A stretch of DNA of 64,000 nt from Gnetum montanum (taxonomy: Eukaryota; Streptophyta; Gnetopsida; Gnetales; Gnetaceae): NCBI GenBank assembly GCA_015680685.1, contig MNCI01024064.1, positions 31,610 to 95,609 of the forward strand. Reading direction: 5' to 3'. The notes beneath the pieces were generated by a model that worked only from the letters and a program-made list of their open reading frames with translations, was not told where the DNA came from and did not search any database. Each line of letters begins with the position of its first letter. Position 1 is the first letter of the stretch. Shown here in pieces: positions 10,396-21,478 of the stretch. A program made the position numbers and the translations under genes.

Positions 10396-10403
10396 TATAA
10401 AAC
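10396..10403 (+). promoter_or_regulatory. TATA box of E4 antisense gene
   Basis: TATAAAAC, 182 bp before the ATG at 10585. E2 and E3 have a TATA element at the same place (154 and about 237 bp before their ATGs). The AT-rich surroundings make this copy less certain than the other two. Confidence 0.5.
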
Positions 10404-11204
10404 ATCCAATGAGAAAAAACACAATGCAGCCACATGGAATAAGTTGAACCAAGGTGAAAGGGGATTGAAGAGTGTGGAGCATGAGTTAGCATCTGAGTGT
10501 GAGTAACTAGGTGCATACCGAAACGTGAGTTATAGGGAAGGGTGTGTAGTGTGAGCAATAGGAATTTAGGGCAGCATAAGAAGGATGAAGAGCAAGGGAG
10601 GGAAAGAACGTAGCAAAGGGAAGAAGCAGGAAAGCTTGCCATTCATGGGGGAGAGTGAAGAACTACTCGAACACCTTCCTCAACCCAGGATTTCTTCATG
10701 GGCCAAGACTCTACGTAGGTATGTTTTCTTCCACTCTTTTCTAACGCAGCATGAGCAACTACGTAAGCTATTAGGACCACTATTTTGATAAGATTTTGGA
10801 GTGAGAATGATTTGATTTTGGTGTTGGATCTCCTAGCTTGATTTTTTTCACATTATGTCTTCAAGTTTTGTCATAAATTGGGGATATCTAGGGCATTACA
10901 TGGTTTTGGGGCTTGCCATTTTTTTGGAATTATTGTTTTTCTTTGGGCCCTTCCATGAGTTGTAGGGATGTGGATGTGGTATGAATTGCAGGGACATAGG
11001 TGTGGCATGAGTTAAATTGCAGGGACGCATGTGTGCCCTAGTGACCCAGGGCACACCAAAACCTACCAAATTTCTTGTTTTTGGTGTGATTTATTCATTG
11101 GCATGACTAACCAGGGCATGGCCAACGTGAGTAGTGAGCGCATGAGTGATGAGGGCATGTGCAAGATGTAGTATGAATGTTGGTGTCTAGGAGAGGTAGG
11201 GCAT

Positions 11205-11345
11205 GAGTGCTCAGAGAAGACCGATTTTTGTTGATTTTTTCCTAGGCATGAGTGCCTAGAGAAGACTAATTTTTGCTGATTTTTTCCTGGGCATGAGTGC
11301 CCAGAGAAGACCTGATTTTCGTAGTGTGGGCATGAGCGCCCCAGG
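11205..11345 (+). repeat. three-unit repeat in intron 1 of the E4 antisense gene
   Basis: Imperfect units of about 45-50 bp, each containing GGGCATGAGTGCCC or a close variant (a GGGCA...TGCCC inverted repeat), then AGAGAAGACC and a T-rich stretch. Intron 1 of E2 also holds a tandem array, so this intron seems prone to expansion. Confidence 0.65.
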
Positions 11346-13405
11346 GAAAATTATGATTTTTGTAGTATGGGTGGTGTGAGGTATTCTCTAACATTACCTA
11401 ATTCTGTAGTGTGAGTTTTACCACTGCATGAGTTGTAGCATGATCCGTGTTTATGGGTTGCAGCATGAGCTGCATCGTGAATGAATTCCCCTATCACTTT
11501 TACTACAACGTGCACTACAACGTGAATTCCCTGGAACTGGAGCGTGAGTAAATTATTTTCTTGGTGTTGTTGGTTATTTGTACCTTTTTTTTTTATTTTC
11601 TTGGGCTAGATAGTGAATGTACATGTTTTGCATTTGCACTTGTTTGTTGGTTTATCATGAAATGAAATTTGTTTTTAGATGTACCCCAGGGAGCCTTAAA
11701 TACATCAAATAAACATTGATGTCCTTGTCTCATGAGGTGACCTTATGTGTGTTGAATATTATCTACTTGTTAGGTTTATTTATTTTCCTTATTTTATTAT
11801 ATTTTTAATTTATATGTTTTATATATTTCAATTCACTTACCTCGGGTTCTAGCACTATGAAGGGGACTTAAGCATTTTCTCCTAGTGGTTGAACTTGTGG
11901 GTGTGCTATCTTGGTGTGGCCTTTTGGGATCAAAAATGCCTAGTTATGAGATGCGGATTGGGCCACATGTAATATGGTTTTTTCCAAATGTTGGTGCATT
12001 TCTATCATTTATTTTTTAAAATTTTAGCATCATCATATAGTCTCATTTGAGTGAGCAGCTGACTTGTGATATTGTTGAGACTATGTTGCCCGGCTCAATA
12101 AGAGGCATGTTAGCCTTTGTTGTTGACATAAATGAGGGACTATATATAGTTGAGGGAGGTGTTACTGAAGGTCCTAGGTCCACACATACTCTTACCTATG
12201 TGTGGAGATTACCATCTTGTAGCCATTACAATAGTAGTAGTACTCTCTTTCTAGCTTTCCGTGTGCATACCTTGTTCTAAAATCCACTTGGAATAGTTTA
12301 GAGAGTATAAAGGTATGATATTTTATACTCATCTTAATTTTGGTTTTGTTAACGTTATATCATTGCTTACGTATGAATGCTTTTCATTCTCAAGCCTCGT
12401 GTTGATGAGCATGGATTGCATGAGGATGATAGTGGGCTTGCTTTAGCATGCACGACCTTAGAGGCATTCATGATGGGCCCCACTCTTCGTGCTATGGTTC
12501 TAGATCAAACCAAGGGTGCTATTATCAATTATCCTAGGTAATTCCCTAGGGCTTTTGAACATTGTAAAGTTTGTGGCTAGCTTCTTGAGGATTGGTCTCT
12601 TAATGGGCCTATTTTTCCTCAAACGATTAATCCTGCACCAAATGTACCTACTCCATTTGCTAATGGTAATGATTGTGTTGTAGGCTTGGTTTTAATTTTG
12701 TTACATCATTTCTTATCATACTCTTAACTTTTTACTCAATGTCTTCTTTGTCTTTTCTATAGCGGTCATTTCCCTTAACGAGGTTACCATCCTATCTGGG
12801 CACACTGAGGCCACCCTCTCTATGATGTTTGAAGAGACAGAGGAGTTACAATGGTGGCTGCACAAGAAGACACCTAAAAAAATCATCAACCACCTTACTA
12901 ATGCGGGCTTGATGGATCTATTTAGTGCCTTGACTCCTAACATTCTCATGACTAAAATGGTTTCCATCATTGACTCTTTTAATGATGATGTCTCTTATTT
13001 TACTACACGAGTTCAGGGAGTTAAGGTATCTTTCCACCTAATCGCTGAATTCTTTTCTGATATTTTTAGTGTACCAGTGGATGGTGCTAAAGTGGCGATG
13101 AATAGGACAACTAGAGAAGGCTGTGTGATCAAGGAACTTGAAGACTGGCTAGGTGTACCATGGGGTCCTAAGGGTTTTGCTATGCAAGCTGATACTCACT
13201 TAATGAAGCTAAATTTTTTGTCTCTGCCCTTTAGAGCATGAGCGTTCCCGAAGTCCCTTTCTTAGGCAAGAATAATTGGGGTTCTGTCTACACGTGTTAT
13301 GTGCTCAATCTTGGAGATGGGTATGAGGTACAATTAGGTGCAGTTCCTTGTGTTAGGGCTCCGTGGAGACATCATCAGGCTACATTCTAATGTTAATGCT
13401 AGATC

Positions 13406-13410
13406 CCATT
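13406..13410. repeat. E3 target-site duplication, left (CCATT)
   Basis: CCATT directly precedes the TGAAACACC start of the E3 LTR. The same five bases follow the right LTR at 49204-49208. Removing E3 restores the reading SHFTF of the E4 antisense gene. Confidence 0.9.
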
Positions 13411-14859
13411 TGAAACACCACAAAATTCTAAGCTTAGTACTTCTCTGACAAGAATCAAGCTAGGTCATGATGCTCCCCAGCATGAATAAAGCTTGAGGAC
13501 CTCACATATAGCTTCAAATGGAGTGGAACTGAGTAAGAAATGGTTCCCCGGGACCCACAGCAGACTATGGCAACATCTGGCATCGAACCCTACCAAAGTT
13601 TTGAGCCCGAAATACTTGGTTTCTAGTAGGCATGCATCCTACATGCCCAGCGTGTATGCCCAGCATGTGAGTTCAAAGACTACCCAAAACAAGTTCTCCA
13701 GAGAAATATTTTCCCAAGGCATCAACTCTTAGAGATAGGGCAATTGTTAGGTGTCATCATGGGCTCAAGAATATTGGGTTTTGACCTTAAAATCATGCAC
13801 TTTGGGGTTCAAACATTGAGCGTGTACATCCTACATGCCCAGCGTGTATGCTTAGCGTGTACGCCCCACGTGGAAGCCCAACGTGTACGCCTAGCATGTA
13901 TGTCTGGCATGCTCCATCCAATGCGCAGCACAACATATATTAGTGAAAATTTTTCAGAACCATGTCAAATGAAGTCCAATTAAGTTGAGCATCCACAGGT
14001 AGCATTCTCATAACATCCGAGTTCAAACCCAAGGGCCAAATTAGATATTTCCTATTGTAACAGTAGTTTGTAAAAATGAATTCTTTTTTTCAAGTCTGTA
14101 CGCTGAGTTCACATGCCTAGTGTGAACATGCTGGTGTGTAGCAGCACACATTGGCATGTAGCACACTACATTGTTGTAATATTATTTGCACCCGAACCAT
14201 GCATCCACTTGTCATCCGACCCAAAATTCTCTCACCCATAGCCACTTATACCTTTTCGGATCTGAATCCAACACCCAAAAACCTCATAAAAATCCAAATT
14301 TCTCACTAGATCGGGGTTGGCAATTTTTGAGAAAAATTGGAAACAAAAGCCTAAGAACACTTAGAAAATATGCACACCAATCCTGCACATTGGACTTCAA
14401 CCCTGCACACTAAGCATATAGCCTTGATGTTGTGCCTGTAGCCAAGACTAGCATACCACCATCCCTCCGCGTCCACTGGGGCTCTTCGTTTGCCTTGTGT
14501 TAGATCCACAACTGTGTTTAGATCAATGCATTGTAATTTTCATCATGCAATAATATTGTGACATTTTTTGCTAAGATTTGTTACAGATTTCATTCATTTT
14601 TGTCTATCTCTCATTTACATCCCTACACGCTTTACGTCCTTGTTTGCATTTATTACACTATTTTCACATAACCCAATGTATTGTGCATTAGTATATGTTA
14701 GGCAAATCCTTGTCTGATCCGCGTGCGGACAACCCAAGGTACTCTACCTTTGTTAATTCTAGCTCACCCTCAAGCGAAGGTAGGATCGTCTGTGTTTGTC
14801 TATGGATCTCTCGGTGTTCATTTCATTCCAGCCGTGCACTGACAATTTTAGACAGTATA
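13411..14859 (+). repeat. E3 5' LTR
   Basis: 1,449 bp, starting TGAAACACCACAAAATT and ending ACAGTATA, where the right copy ends ACAGTACA (C-to-T at the terminal CA). It contains degenerate copies of a GCCCAGCGTGTATGCC motif (about 13640-13920), related to the arrays in the E2 LTR. Confidence 0.9.
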
Positions 14860-14864
14860 GTAAA

Positions 14865-14880
14865 TGGCGCTAGAAGGAAA
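14865..14880 (+). promoter_or_regulatory. E3 primer-binding-site-like motif
   Basis: TGGCGCTAGAAGGAAA, five bases after the LTR end; same motif as in the other elements. Confidence 0.65.
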
Positions 14881-15019
14881 AACTATTTAAATCTACCCTG
14901 ATCTCATACACATGTCCCCTATGTTTCTAATCTACCACATGGTTTTCTCAAATTTACATTGCATCAACATTAAATTAGATTTCACCTCTCTAAATTTGCA
15001 TCCTGTTCTGCAGTAATCT

Positions 15020-15240
15020 CAGTGTCTACATGCTGCCACAACTTCCCTATACGCTGTAGATCCTGTCTACACACTGCCACAGTTTTTGCATGCTATAGAC
15101 CCTATCTACACGCTGCCACAGTTTTTGCACACTGTAGACCATATCTACACACTACCAGAGTTTTTGCACGCTGTAGACCCTATCTACAGTCAACCCATGT
15201 GTTGTAGACCTTGTCTACATGCTGCCTAGTGCCTACACAC
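15020..15240 (+). repeat. tandem repeat in E3 leader
   Basis: About five imperfect copies of a roughly 39-bp unit, with core TACACGCTGCCACAGTTTTT followed by GCTGTAGACCCTATC. It is non-coding; the open frame through it is a by-product of the repeat. Confidence 0.7.
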
Positions 15241-15495
15241 TTATCACTCTATTCGTATGTTGACTATTGCAACCTGCACGCTGTAACCTCAGTTTACACT
15301 CTGTGACTAGTCTGTATACGTTGTTTGCTGAAGCCTGTACGATGGGGCCCAGTCCACATGCCGTACAAACAGGCCGCACGCTGCCAACTTGGGTATATGC
15401 TTATAAGCACACCCATTTCATACTTGGCCAAATCCTCACTTGTACATCCTAACACTGTGTCCTTTCCACTGTGTTACATTTATGACCTTTTCACC

Positions 15496-15569
15496 ATGAA
15501 TACTACCAATACTAACATTTCAACCAAGCCCATTACAGATACTGTTGGCCACATGACCGTCCCACTGCC
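15496..15569 (+). pseudogene. E3 gag, first ~24 codons (cut by E2)
   Basis: The ATG at 15496 opens MNTTNTNISTKPITD and runs to VPLP, where E2 begins at 15570. The sister copy in E2 starts MNPVNITTAATQNV, supporting this as the Gag start. Reading resumes after the E2 insertion at 32735. Confidence 0.75.
15565..15569. repeat. E2 target-site duplication, left (CTGCC)
   Basis: CTGCC beside the LTR end; the partner at 32735-32739 is TTGCC. The single C/T difference is consistent with deamination after insertion. Confidence 0.8.
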
Positions 15570-16392
15570 TGTGCCGACCGAAATCGTTGGTGCAGGGCTG
15601 GAATGTAACTAGCACCGGCGGAGATGCGGACAAGCACAGTTGACCCTGCCTCCGCTTGAGGGCGAGCTGGATGGACGAAGGCAGAGTGCCTTGGATGGTC
15701 TGCACGCAGATCAAACAAGGACTTCCCCGAGCGCTGCCGAAGCGTTATACGCTGGGTTATATGCAAACGGGGCGTAAACAATGAAACGGGTGTGCACAGC
15801 GTAAGCGTGTCGGGCATAAAGGGAACGGGACGTGGCCAGCGTGAACAGAAATAAACACAGCATGAGCGTGCGGGCATGACAGCGTAAACAGCGTGAATGG
15901 ATGGGGCGCGAACAGACGGACGGCGTGAATAGTGGGCATATACGGACGGAGACGGAGCGAAAATGCAGGTGGGCGTGAACGAAGGGTGGGACAAATTAAC
16001 GTAAAACTAAAAAGGAACTCAAAACAAGCGTAGATAGCGGTCGTCTTTAGACGCGAACCAAGCGCGGAACGTAAACGCAAACAAGCGTAAACAAAACATA
16101 GGCCAAATTAACATAAAACTGTAAAGAGAACTTGCAACAAGGATAAACAATAGATTATTGAGTTTAAATGTTGTGCACCGGTCTAACGCAGTTGTGTAGG
16201 GGCACAAGGCGGACGTAAAGCCCCGGTGGACGGAGGGATGCAGCCGGCTGACGTGGGGGGAGGAAGCGTGAACTGTGTTCAACGTGCGAAGCTTCCGGCG
16301 TGAGCGTAAGCATGTGAGGGTTTCAGCAGCGTAATTGCTCTGGGTCGGCTCTCTTGTAAATTTCTCCAGGGGGGTAAATGTGGAAAAATGGG

Positions 16393-16402
16393 CTATTTAT
16401 AG
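16393..16402 (-). promoter_or_regulatory. TATA box in E2 3' LTR
   Basis: CTATAAATAG on the minus strand, identical to the element at 32189-32198 in the 5' LTR. Confidence 0.75.
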
Positions 16403-16499
16403 GGGTAGGGTTACCGGGAAAAGCGGACGGGGGGGACACGTGGCGTATAGACCGGGCGTTACAATTTAGAAACATGATATACGCCGGGCGTACATCTTA

Positions 16500-16795
16500 T
16501 ACAACAGGCCAGCGTATACGCTGGGGCGTATACGCTGGGCATGAACGCCAGACATGCACGCCAGGTGTACACGCTGGGCGTGCACGCTGGGGGTGAACGC
16601 CAGACATACACGCTGGGTGTACACGCTGAAGGATGTCCACTTGCTTCAATCCTTGCTCTTCGGCGTAATCTTGATGTTGGCATTGGGAATCCTGTCGGGC
16701 GTGAACGCTGGGCGTACACGCTGGGCATGCACGCTGGGCGTACACGCTGGGCATGCACGCTGGGCGTGCACGCTGGGCATGCACGCTGAGCACAA
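16500..16795. repeat. GCGT/ACGC palindromic tandem array in E2 3' LTR (U3)
   Basis: Many 14-16 bp units of the type GCGTACACGCTGG, including the perfect palindrome AGCGTATACGCT. A 70-bp unique segment (about 16625-16698) interrupts the array. It lies upstream of the LTR TATA box in transcription terms. Long reading frames across it on both strands (Gly-Val-His-Ala type repeats) come from the repeat and are not genes. Confidence 0.85.
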
Positions 16796-16798
16796 CAC

Positions 16799-17404
16799 TT
16801 AACGAGTTTTGTGGTGTTTCATTGGCCCCTCTTTGTTGACGCTTGGAGGAATCGACCCGAGAAGCGTCGACAAAGAAGCACAAAACACCGCAAGCAACTC
16901 GATAAAAGCCTTGTCCCTTACCACTTGGCCAGACCTCATCGTACCGTATTTAGTGGTAAACGGGATTGAAAGGGCAAGATTGGCAACTGGCAGGAGGAAA
17001 GGGATTGTGGGGATCGGTTGTTGCCCAGGGGGAACATGCTGGGAATGTAAGATGCTCAGGTGTTCAGTGTGCCAGTCCTTGTCGATAGCCGTCTTCCGGT
17101 AGACTCGGAACTCAGGCATGTGATGTGCGTCCTTTGGCGGAACGGTGCTCTTGGTGATTTTCCAGGAGAACCAGTTGTCACGACCAAAGCCACGGGGTGA
17201 TGTTTTGCATTCTTTGGAAGAACAGCTCCCTTCTTCGGGGAAACTGTTAGCGAAGAGCCAAAGCCATGCGATAGGGCATCTCTTGATTGCGTTTAACTTG
17301 AATATGTTTTTTTTTTTTTTTTTTCTCTCTCTCTTTTTTTTTGTTCTTGTGCTCATGCGCGAACTTTGTGTTCTGTATGCTGCGACCGCTATGACATTTC
17401 GCAT
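16799..17404 (-). CDS. uncertain 201-codon ORF before E2 3' LTR
   Basis: An open minus-strand frame that reads through the polypurine tract into the LTR, ending MKHHKTR. It starts MRNVIAVAAYRTQS, then has a Lys-rich run encoded by a purine-rich tract, then FRVYRKTAIDKDWHTEH and VFCASLSTLLGSIPPSVN. E3 keeps an alignable reading at about 47600-47770 (SGQVSKD, VFCTSLSMLLGLIPPSVN), without stops across the last 45 codons. That could be constraint on a small protein or just the conserved 3' UTR and polypurine region. No domain recognised. Confidence 0.35.
   Translation of the reverse strand: MRNVIAVAAYRTQSSRMSTRTKKKRERKKKKKNIFKLNAIKRCPIAWLWLFANSFPEEGSCSSKECKTSPRGFGRDNWFSWKITKSTVPPKDAHHMPEFRVYRKTAIDKDWHTEHLSILHSQHVPPGQQPIPTIPFLLPVANLALSIPFTTKYGTMRSGQVVRDKAFIELLAVFCASLSTLLGSIPPSVNKEGPMKHHKTR
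16822..16837 (-). promoter_or_regulatory. E2 polypurine tract
   Basis: The minus strand reads AACAAAGAGGGGCCAA directly before the 3' LTR. The equivalent in E3 is AACCAAGAGGTGCCAA. The place and purine run suit the plus-strand primer of reverse transcription. Confidence 0.75.
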
Positions 17405-17799
17405 CGTGCCATGATTTGGTAGATAGAAAGTGGGTTTTCGGGGAAATGGGAATGTGCGGGTTAACGGTTCGATCTAGCCTTGCCAAGTGAACAAATGGAC
17501 CTTGCCTTATCTTGCTACTTACGATGAAGCGCTACCTCGTACGAGAACTTCCGGGCGTCATCCTGCAAACACAACTCCAAAGAGACAAGAAAACCATGAG
17601 TGAATTAGTGAGCTTAGATTTGACCGGCTGCAGGGGGACAAAATTATTCGAGCGATTCTGGGTTTCGAATGTTGGAGTCGATGACGAGGGATGCGATGAT
17701 TCTGATGAATGAATGTGGCTATGGAATGAAGAGCCTGAGATGAACAAACCAGTTTATAGTCTTAGCGGACTACCATGGGTTAGTTTTGTGTCATAACCC

Positions 17800-18395
17800 G
17801 TTGGACATTGCCTATTTAACGTCGTGGCGGACGTTGCGTTGCCAGTTTTAAGTCTTAGCGGACCCCGAAGAGGCGAGCTAGTTTATAGTCTTAGCGGACT
17901 CGGTGGTATCAGTTTTAAGTCATAATCCAGGACTGTTCTGTGGTATCAGTTTTAAGTCATGATCCAGGACTGTTCTGTGGTATCAGTTTTAAGTCATAAT
18001 CCAGGACTTTTCTGTGGTATCAGTTTTAAGTCATGATCCAGGACTTTTCTGTGGTATCAGTTTTAAGTCATAATCCAGGACTTTTCTATGCCAGTTTATA
18101 GTCATAGCGGACTGTTCTATGCCAGTTTATAGTCATAGTGGACTGTTCTATGCCAGTTTATAGTCATAGAGGACTTTTCTGTGCCAGTTTATAGTCATAG
18201 CGGACTGTTCTGTGCCAGTTTATAGTCATGGCGGGCTGTTCTGTGCTAGTTTATAGTCATAGCGGACTGTTTTGTGCCAGTTTATAGTCATAGCGGACTG
18301 TTCTGTGCCAGTTTATAGTCATGGCGGGCTGTTCTGTGCCAGTTTATAGTCATAGCGGACTGTTCTGTGCCAGTTTATAGTCATAGCAGACTGTG
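17800..18395 (-). repeat. tandem arrays downstream of E2 integrase
   Basis: Two related unit types. About ten 31-bp units (roughly 18080-18395) read CCGCTATGACTATAAACTGG on the minus strand. About five 37-bp units (roughly 17900-18080) contain CCTGGATTATGACTTAAAAC followed by TGATACCACAG. Both share the TAAACT-type core with the other arrays of this element. E3 has the 37-bp type amplified about 16 times in the same place. Confidence 0.9.
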
Positions 18396-18413
18396 GCGCA
18401 CCTGGGTTCGTAC

Positions 18414-19847
18414 TTATGTGTAAAACGGTTTGAGGAACAGATGATTTGTTGTATTCGCAAACTCGTTTCCATCCATGTCAGCTAGTTTGAATGCCCCGTT
18501 GTCGAATGCTTTGGTAACAAGGTAAGGCCCTTCCCAGTCGACTGAGAATTTATCCGGATGTTCACGAGCGGCTTTAAGCACAAGATCTCCTTCTTTGATG
18601 GGGCATTTATGAATGTCATGTCGGTGTCGCTGCCGTTGTTGTTTCTGATACCATTCGATCTGATCGAGCGTACGCACGCGTTCCTCCTCCACCGAGTCCA
18701 GGTCAATGATGCGTAAATCATTGTTTTGCTCGTCATCGAGGAGTCTGGAGAGGGTGATCCTTAGTGATGGTACCTGCAATTCTAAAGGTAAAACAGCTTC
18801 TGAACCATAAACAAGACTATATGGGGTTTTACCTGTCGAGGTCCTGTGCGTGGTGCGGTATGCCCACAACGCATACACCAGTTGTTCGTGCCATCTTCGC
18901 TTGCTCTGGGCAAGCATCTTTTTGAGTACTGCGATGATCGTCTTGTTTGTTGATTCTGCCTGCCCGTTGCTCTGAGGGTAGTAAGGGGATGAGAACGAGT
19001 GCATGATCCCTAGACTATCGCAAAACGTTTTGGTCTCAACACTACTGAATTGTGGCCCATTGTCGGTGATGATTGTCATGGGAATGCCGAAACGGGTTAC
19101 GATGTTTTCGAGGATGAAGTTACATACCTGTTTAGAGGTAGTTTTGCGAAGTGGTGCCGCCTCTACCCATTTCGTAAAGTATTCAGTTGCTGTTATGATA
19201 AAGCTATGCCCGGCAGAAGATGTGGGTGTTATCGGGCCAATGAGGTCCAGTCCCCACTTCTGGAAGGGCCATGTGATTTGCGTTGTGTGTAGCTCGTTTG
19301 GTGGAATATGGATGAGATTACTATGTTTTTCGCATACACTACATGTTTTGACCTTGGACTGGCAGTCGTATTCCATGTGCAGCCAATAATAGCCTAGGCG
19401 TCTTATTTTAGTAGCCATTGCCCTCGGTGCAATGTGTCCTCCGCATATTCCATCATGCACCTGCTCAACTATTGTTTGGGCTTCAGTACTATTGACGCAT
19501 GTTAGCAATATGCCTTCGTAGGATCGACGGCACAATGTATCCCCTATTAACGTGTACTGTTTAGAACGCTTGCGCACTGCATCCTTTTGCGCATTGGTTA
19601 AGTGTTGAGGTGTTTCACCATGCAGGAGGTATTCTTTCACATCGTCGTACCACTCGTTGGCATGGGTTGTGCTGACAGATGCGACTGGAAATGCGTCGAG
19701 AGTATTGGTTATGGGTTCAGCACAACTGGTTATGGAGCTTGGCAATGCATGAAACATGTCAGGGGAAATGTTTAGTGCTAAGGTCGCCAATGCGTTTGCA
19801 ATAGTATTGTCATTTCTAGAGACATGTTGGACATCGACATTTTCAAA
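18414..19847 (-). CDS. E2 Pol C-terminal part: RNase H end and integrase
   Basis: An open frame of 458 codons from 19790, continuous with the RNase H upstream apart from one TGA. Integrase has an HHCC-type zinc-binding region (VHDGICGGH ... TCSVCEKH, residues about 108-155). The catalytic core has all three acidic residues: WGLDLIGP, IITDNGPQFSS and NGQAESTNKT. A C-terminal domain follows (EGDLVLKAAREHPDKFSV, WEGPYLVTKAFDNGAFKL) and it ends LFLKPFYT. The archaeal-type RNase H tail reads NTIANALATLALN; E3 has NTIVDALATLALN, so the last catalytic Asp has become Asn. Integrase itself looks intact. Confidence 0.92.
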   Translation of the reverse strand, partial: FENVDVQHVSRNDNTIANALATLALNISPDMFHALPSSITSCAEPITNTLDAFPVASVSTTHANEWYDDVKEYLLHGETPQHLTNAQKDAVRKRSKQYTLIGDTLCRRSYEGILLTCVNSTEAQTIVEQVHDGICGGHIAPRAMATKIRRLGYYWLHMEYDCQSKVKTCSVCEKHSNLIHIPPNELHTTQITWPFQKWGLDLIGPITPTSSAGHSFIITATEYFTKWVEAAPLRKTTSKQVCNFILENIVTRFGIPMTIITDNGPQFSSVETKTFCDSLGIMHSFSSPYYPQSNGQAESTNKTIIAVLKKMLAQSKRRWHEQLVYALWAYRTTHRTSTGKTPYSLVYGSEAVLPLELQVPSLRITLSRLLDDEQNNDLRIIDLDSVEEERVRTLDQIEWYQKQQRQRHRHDIHKCPIKEGDLVLKAAREHPDKFSVDWEGPYLVTKAFDNGAFKLADMDGNEFANTTNHLFLKPFYT

Positions 19848-21185
19848 TCATTTAAGAAGGTTTTTAGCCAAATCACAGTATGGTTGTAAATGTTGCGCTT
19901 TACATGCATAGACATCTGTGACTTGGTTTATGAGTAGCTGCGAGTCTCCTATGACTACAAGCCGTGTAATGTCTAAGGCTAGTGCGGCCGCAAGACCTCT
20001 GAGAAGACCTTCATACTCTGTTATGTTGTTAGTACAGTGAAAATCGAAGCAGTAGGCGAAAGGTTTAATTTCTACAGAGGGGTATGTTATTACAGCGGCG
20101 GCACTTCCCCCTCGGGAGGTGGATGCTCCATCAAAATTTAGAACTGCATCGTAATCATTCGGCACCGTGTCTATCGTGTTTATATTTTCATTCGGGAACT
20201 CGGGTTCTATCGTGCCGGGATCATATGTTGGTGACGTGGTCATTTGATTCGCTATGGCTTGACCCTTTACTGATGATTGTGTCACATAGTGTAAATCGAA
20301 CTCAGCTATGATTGCCTTCCAACTAGCTATCCTGCTTGATTCATAAATGTTTCCGATTATAGCCCTAAGCACATTATCCTTACAAATTATGTTAACTTGA
20401 TTTTGAAATAGATAATGTCGCCATTTTTTTAAAGAGAAAACTAAAGCCAAGCATGACTTTTCTACATCGTTGTATCTCTTTTCGTGGGCAACCATTGCAT
20501 GACTCAGGTAGTATACGGGTACCTCGATTCCGTCATCTCGTTTTTGGCAGAACATGGATGCGATCGATGATTCTGACGTTGCCAAGTAGATGTAAAATGA
20601 CCTATTATTTTTGGGCAGGAATATGGTGGGTAACCAAGCGAGCGCTTTTTTAACATTGTCAAATGCATCTTGGCACTGTGATGTCCATTCAAAGCGGGTG
20701 TTTTTGCGTAGTAGGTGGTTCATAGGTGTAAGCTTTCCAGTCAAATTTTCTATGAACCTCCTAATGAACTGCAACCGCCCTTGTAGCCCTCGGAGTTTAG
20801 TCAGATTGCTAGGTGGTTTTAAGTTCATAATGGCCTTAACCTTATCAGGGTCTACCCGTATCCCTGCCTCTGAGGCTACAAATCCGAGCATTTTGCCAGT
20901 TTTTACGCCGAAAACGCATTTCTTCGGGTTGAGCCTGAGTTCGTATTTTAAACAACGCTTTAATACTAAGTCAAGGTCTTGCACGTGTTGTTTTGGCGAC
21001 TTTGATTTGACCACTATGTTGTCTACATAATCATTGAGCGAGTGTAAGATATAATCACTGAAAATATATGTCATCGCTCATTGATACGTGGCCCCAGCAT
21101 TCTTGAGACCAAAAGGCATCATCGTATAGCAAAAGGTTCCCCAAGGTGTCATAAAAGTAGTTCGAAGCTGATGTTCTGGATTGAT
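19848..21185 (-). CDS. E2 Pol middle: RT, gypsy RNase H, archaeal-type RNase H
   Basis: 408 codons open from 21074 to 19848, preceded by NPEHQLRTTFMTPWGTFCY and MMPFGLKNAGATYQ, then a TGA at 21080-21078. The RT active site reads YVDN where E3 has YVDD, a lost catalytic Asp. RT thumb: LNPKKCVFGVKTGKMLGFV. The gypsy RNase H (FYIYLATSESSIASMFCQK) lacks its first catalytic Asp. The archaeal-type RNase H follows with NFDGAST, ITEYEGLL and VIGDSQLL. Two stops are CGA-to-TGA changes: at 21078 (E3 has AGA) and at 19848 (E3 has CGA). Dual RNase H in this order is the signature of the Tat/Ogre lineage. Confidence 0.92.
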
Positions 21186-21478
21186 NNNNNNNNNNNNNNN
21201 NNNNNNNNNNNNNNNNNNNNNNNNNNNNNNNNNNNNNNNNNNNNNNNNNNNNNNNNNNNNNNNNNNNNNNNNNNNNNNNNNNNNNNNNNNNNNNNNNNNN
21301 NNNNNNNNNNNNNNNNNNNNNNNNNNNNNNNNNNNNNNNNNNNNNNNNNNNNNNNNNNNNNNNNNNNNNNNNNNNNNNNNNNNNNNNNNNNNNNNNNNNN
21401 NNNNNNNNNNNNNNNNNNNNNNNNNNNNNNNNNNNNNNNNNNNNNNNNNNNNNNNNNNNNNNNNNNNNNNNNNNNNNN
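21186..21478. other. assembly gap, 293 Ns
   Basis: Uncalled bases inside E2 RT. By comparison with E3, the missing part covers the N-terminal half of RT. Roughly 500 nt separate the flanking conserved motifs in E3, so the gap length here may be underestimated. Confidence 0.95.

Larger units (their letters stand above)
10585..13410 (+). pseudogene. E4 antisense gene, exons 1-4a (split by E3)
   Basis: Exon 1 is 10585-10718 (MKSKGGKERSKGKKQES, donor GTATG). Exon 2 is 11863-12312 (450 nt, the length found in E2) and gives VVELVGVLSWCGLLG and HLSEQLTCDIVETMLPG. Exon 3 is 12395-12665. The first part of exon 4 is 12763-13410 (EELQWWLHKKTP, GLMDLFSAL, DIFSVPVDGAKV). It stops in SNVNARSHF at the CCATT duplicated by E3 and resumes at 49204. 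Intron 1 is 1,144 bp. Exon 2 carries TAA and TAG stops and exon 3 is also broken. The function was not recognised. Homology to the E2 and E3 copies and agreement of the splice sites support the model. Confidence 0.8.
15570..16821 (-). repeat. E2 3' LTR
   Basis: 1,252 bp. The minus strand starts TGAAACACCACAAAACTC and ends CGGTCGGCACA. It matches 31367-32734 closely. Most of the 116-bp length difference lies in the GCGT/ACGC tandem array (16500-16795 against 32300-32705). Confidence 0.95.

Noticed and set aside
15533-16080. Minus-strand ORFs of 107-153 codons in the E2 3' LTR (also 31300-31877)
   Set aside because: They lie in LTR U5/R sequence, start at no supported site and show no domain; duplication in both LTRs is explained by LTR identity.
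19003-19389. 128-codon plus-strand ORF opposite integrase
   Set aside because: It is the complement of a well-supported integrase frame; composition shows it is a shadow.
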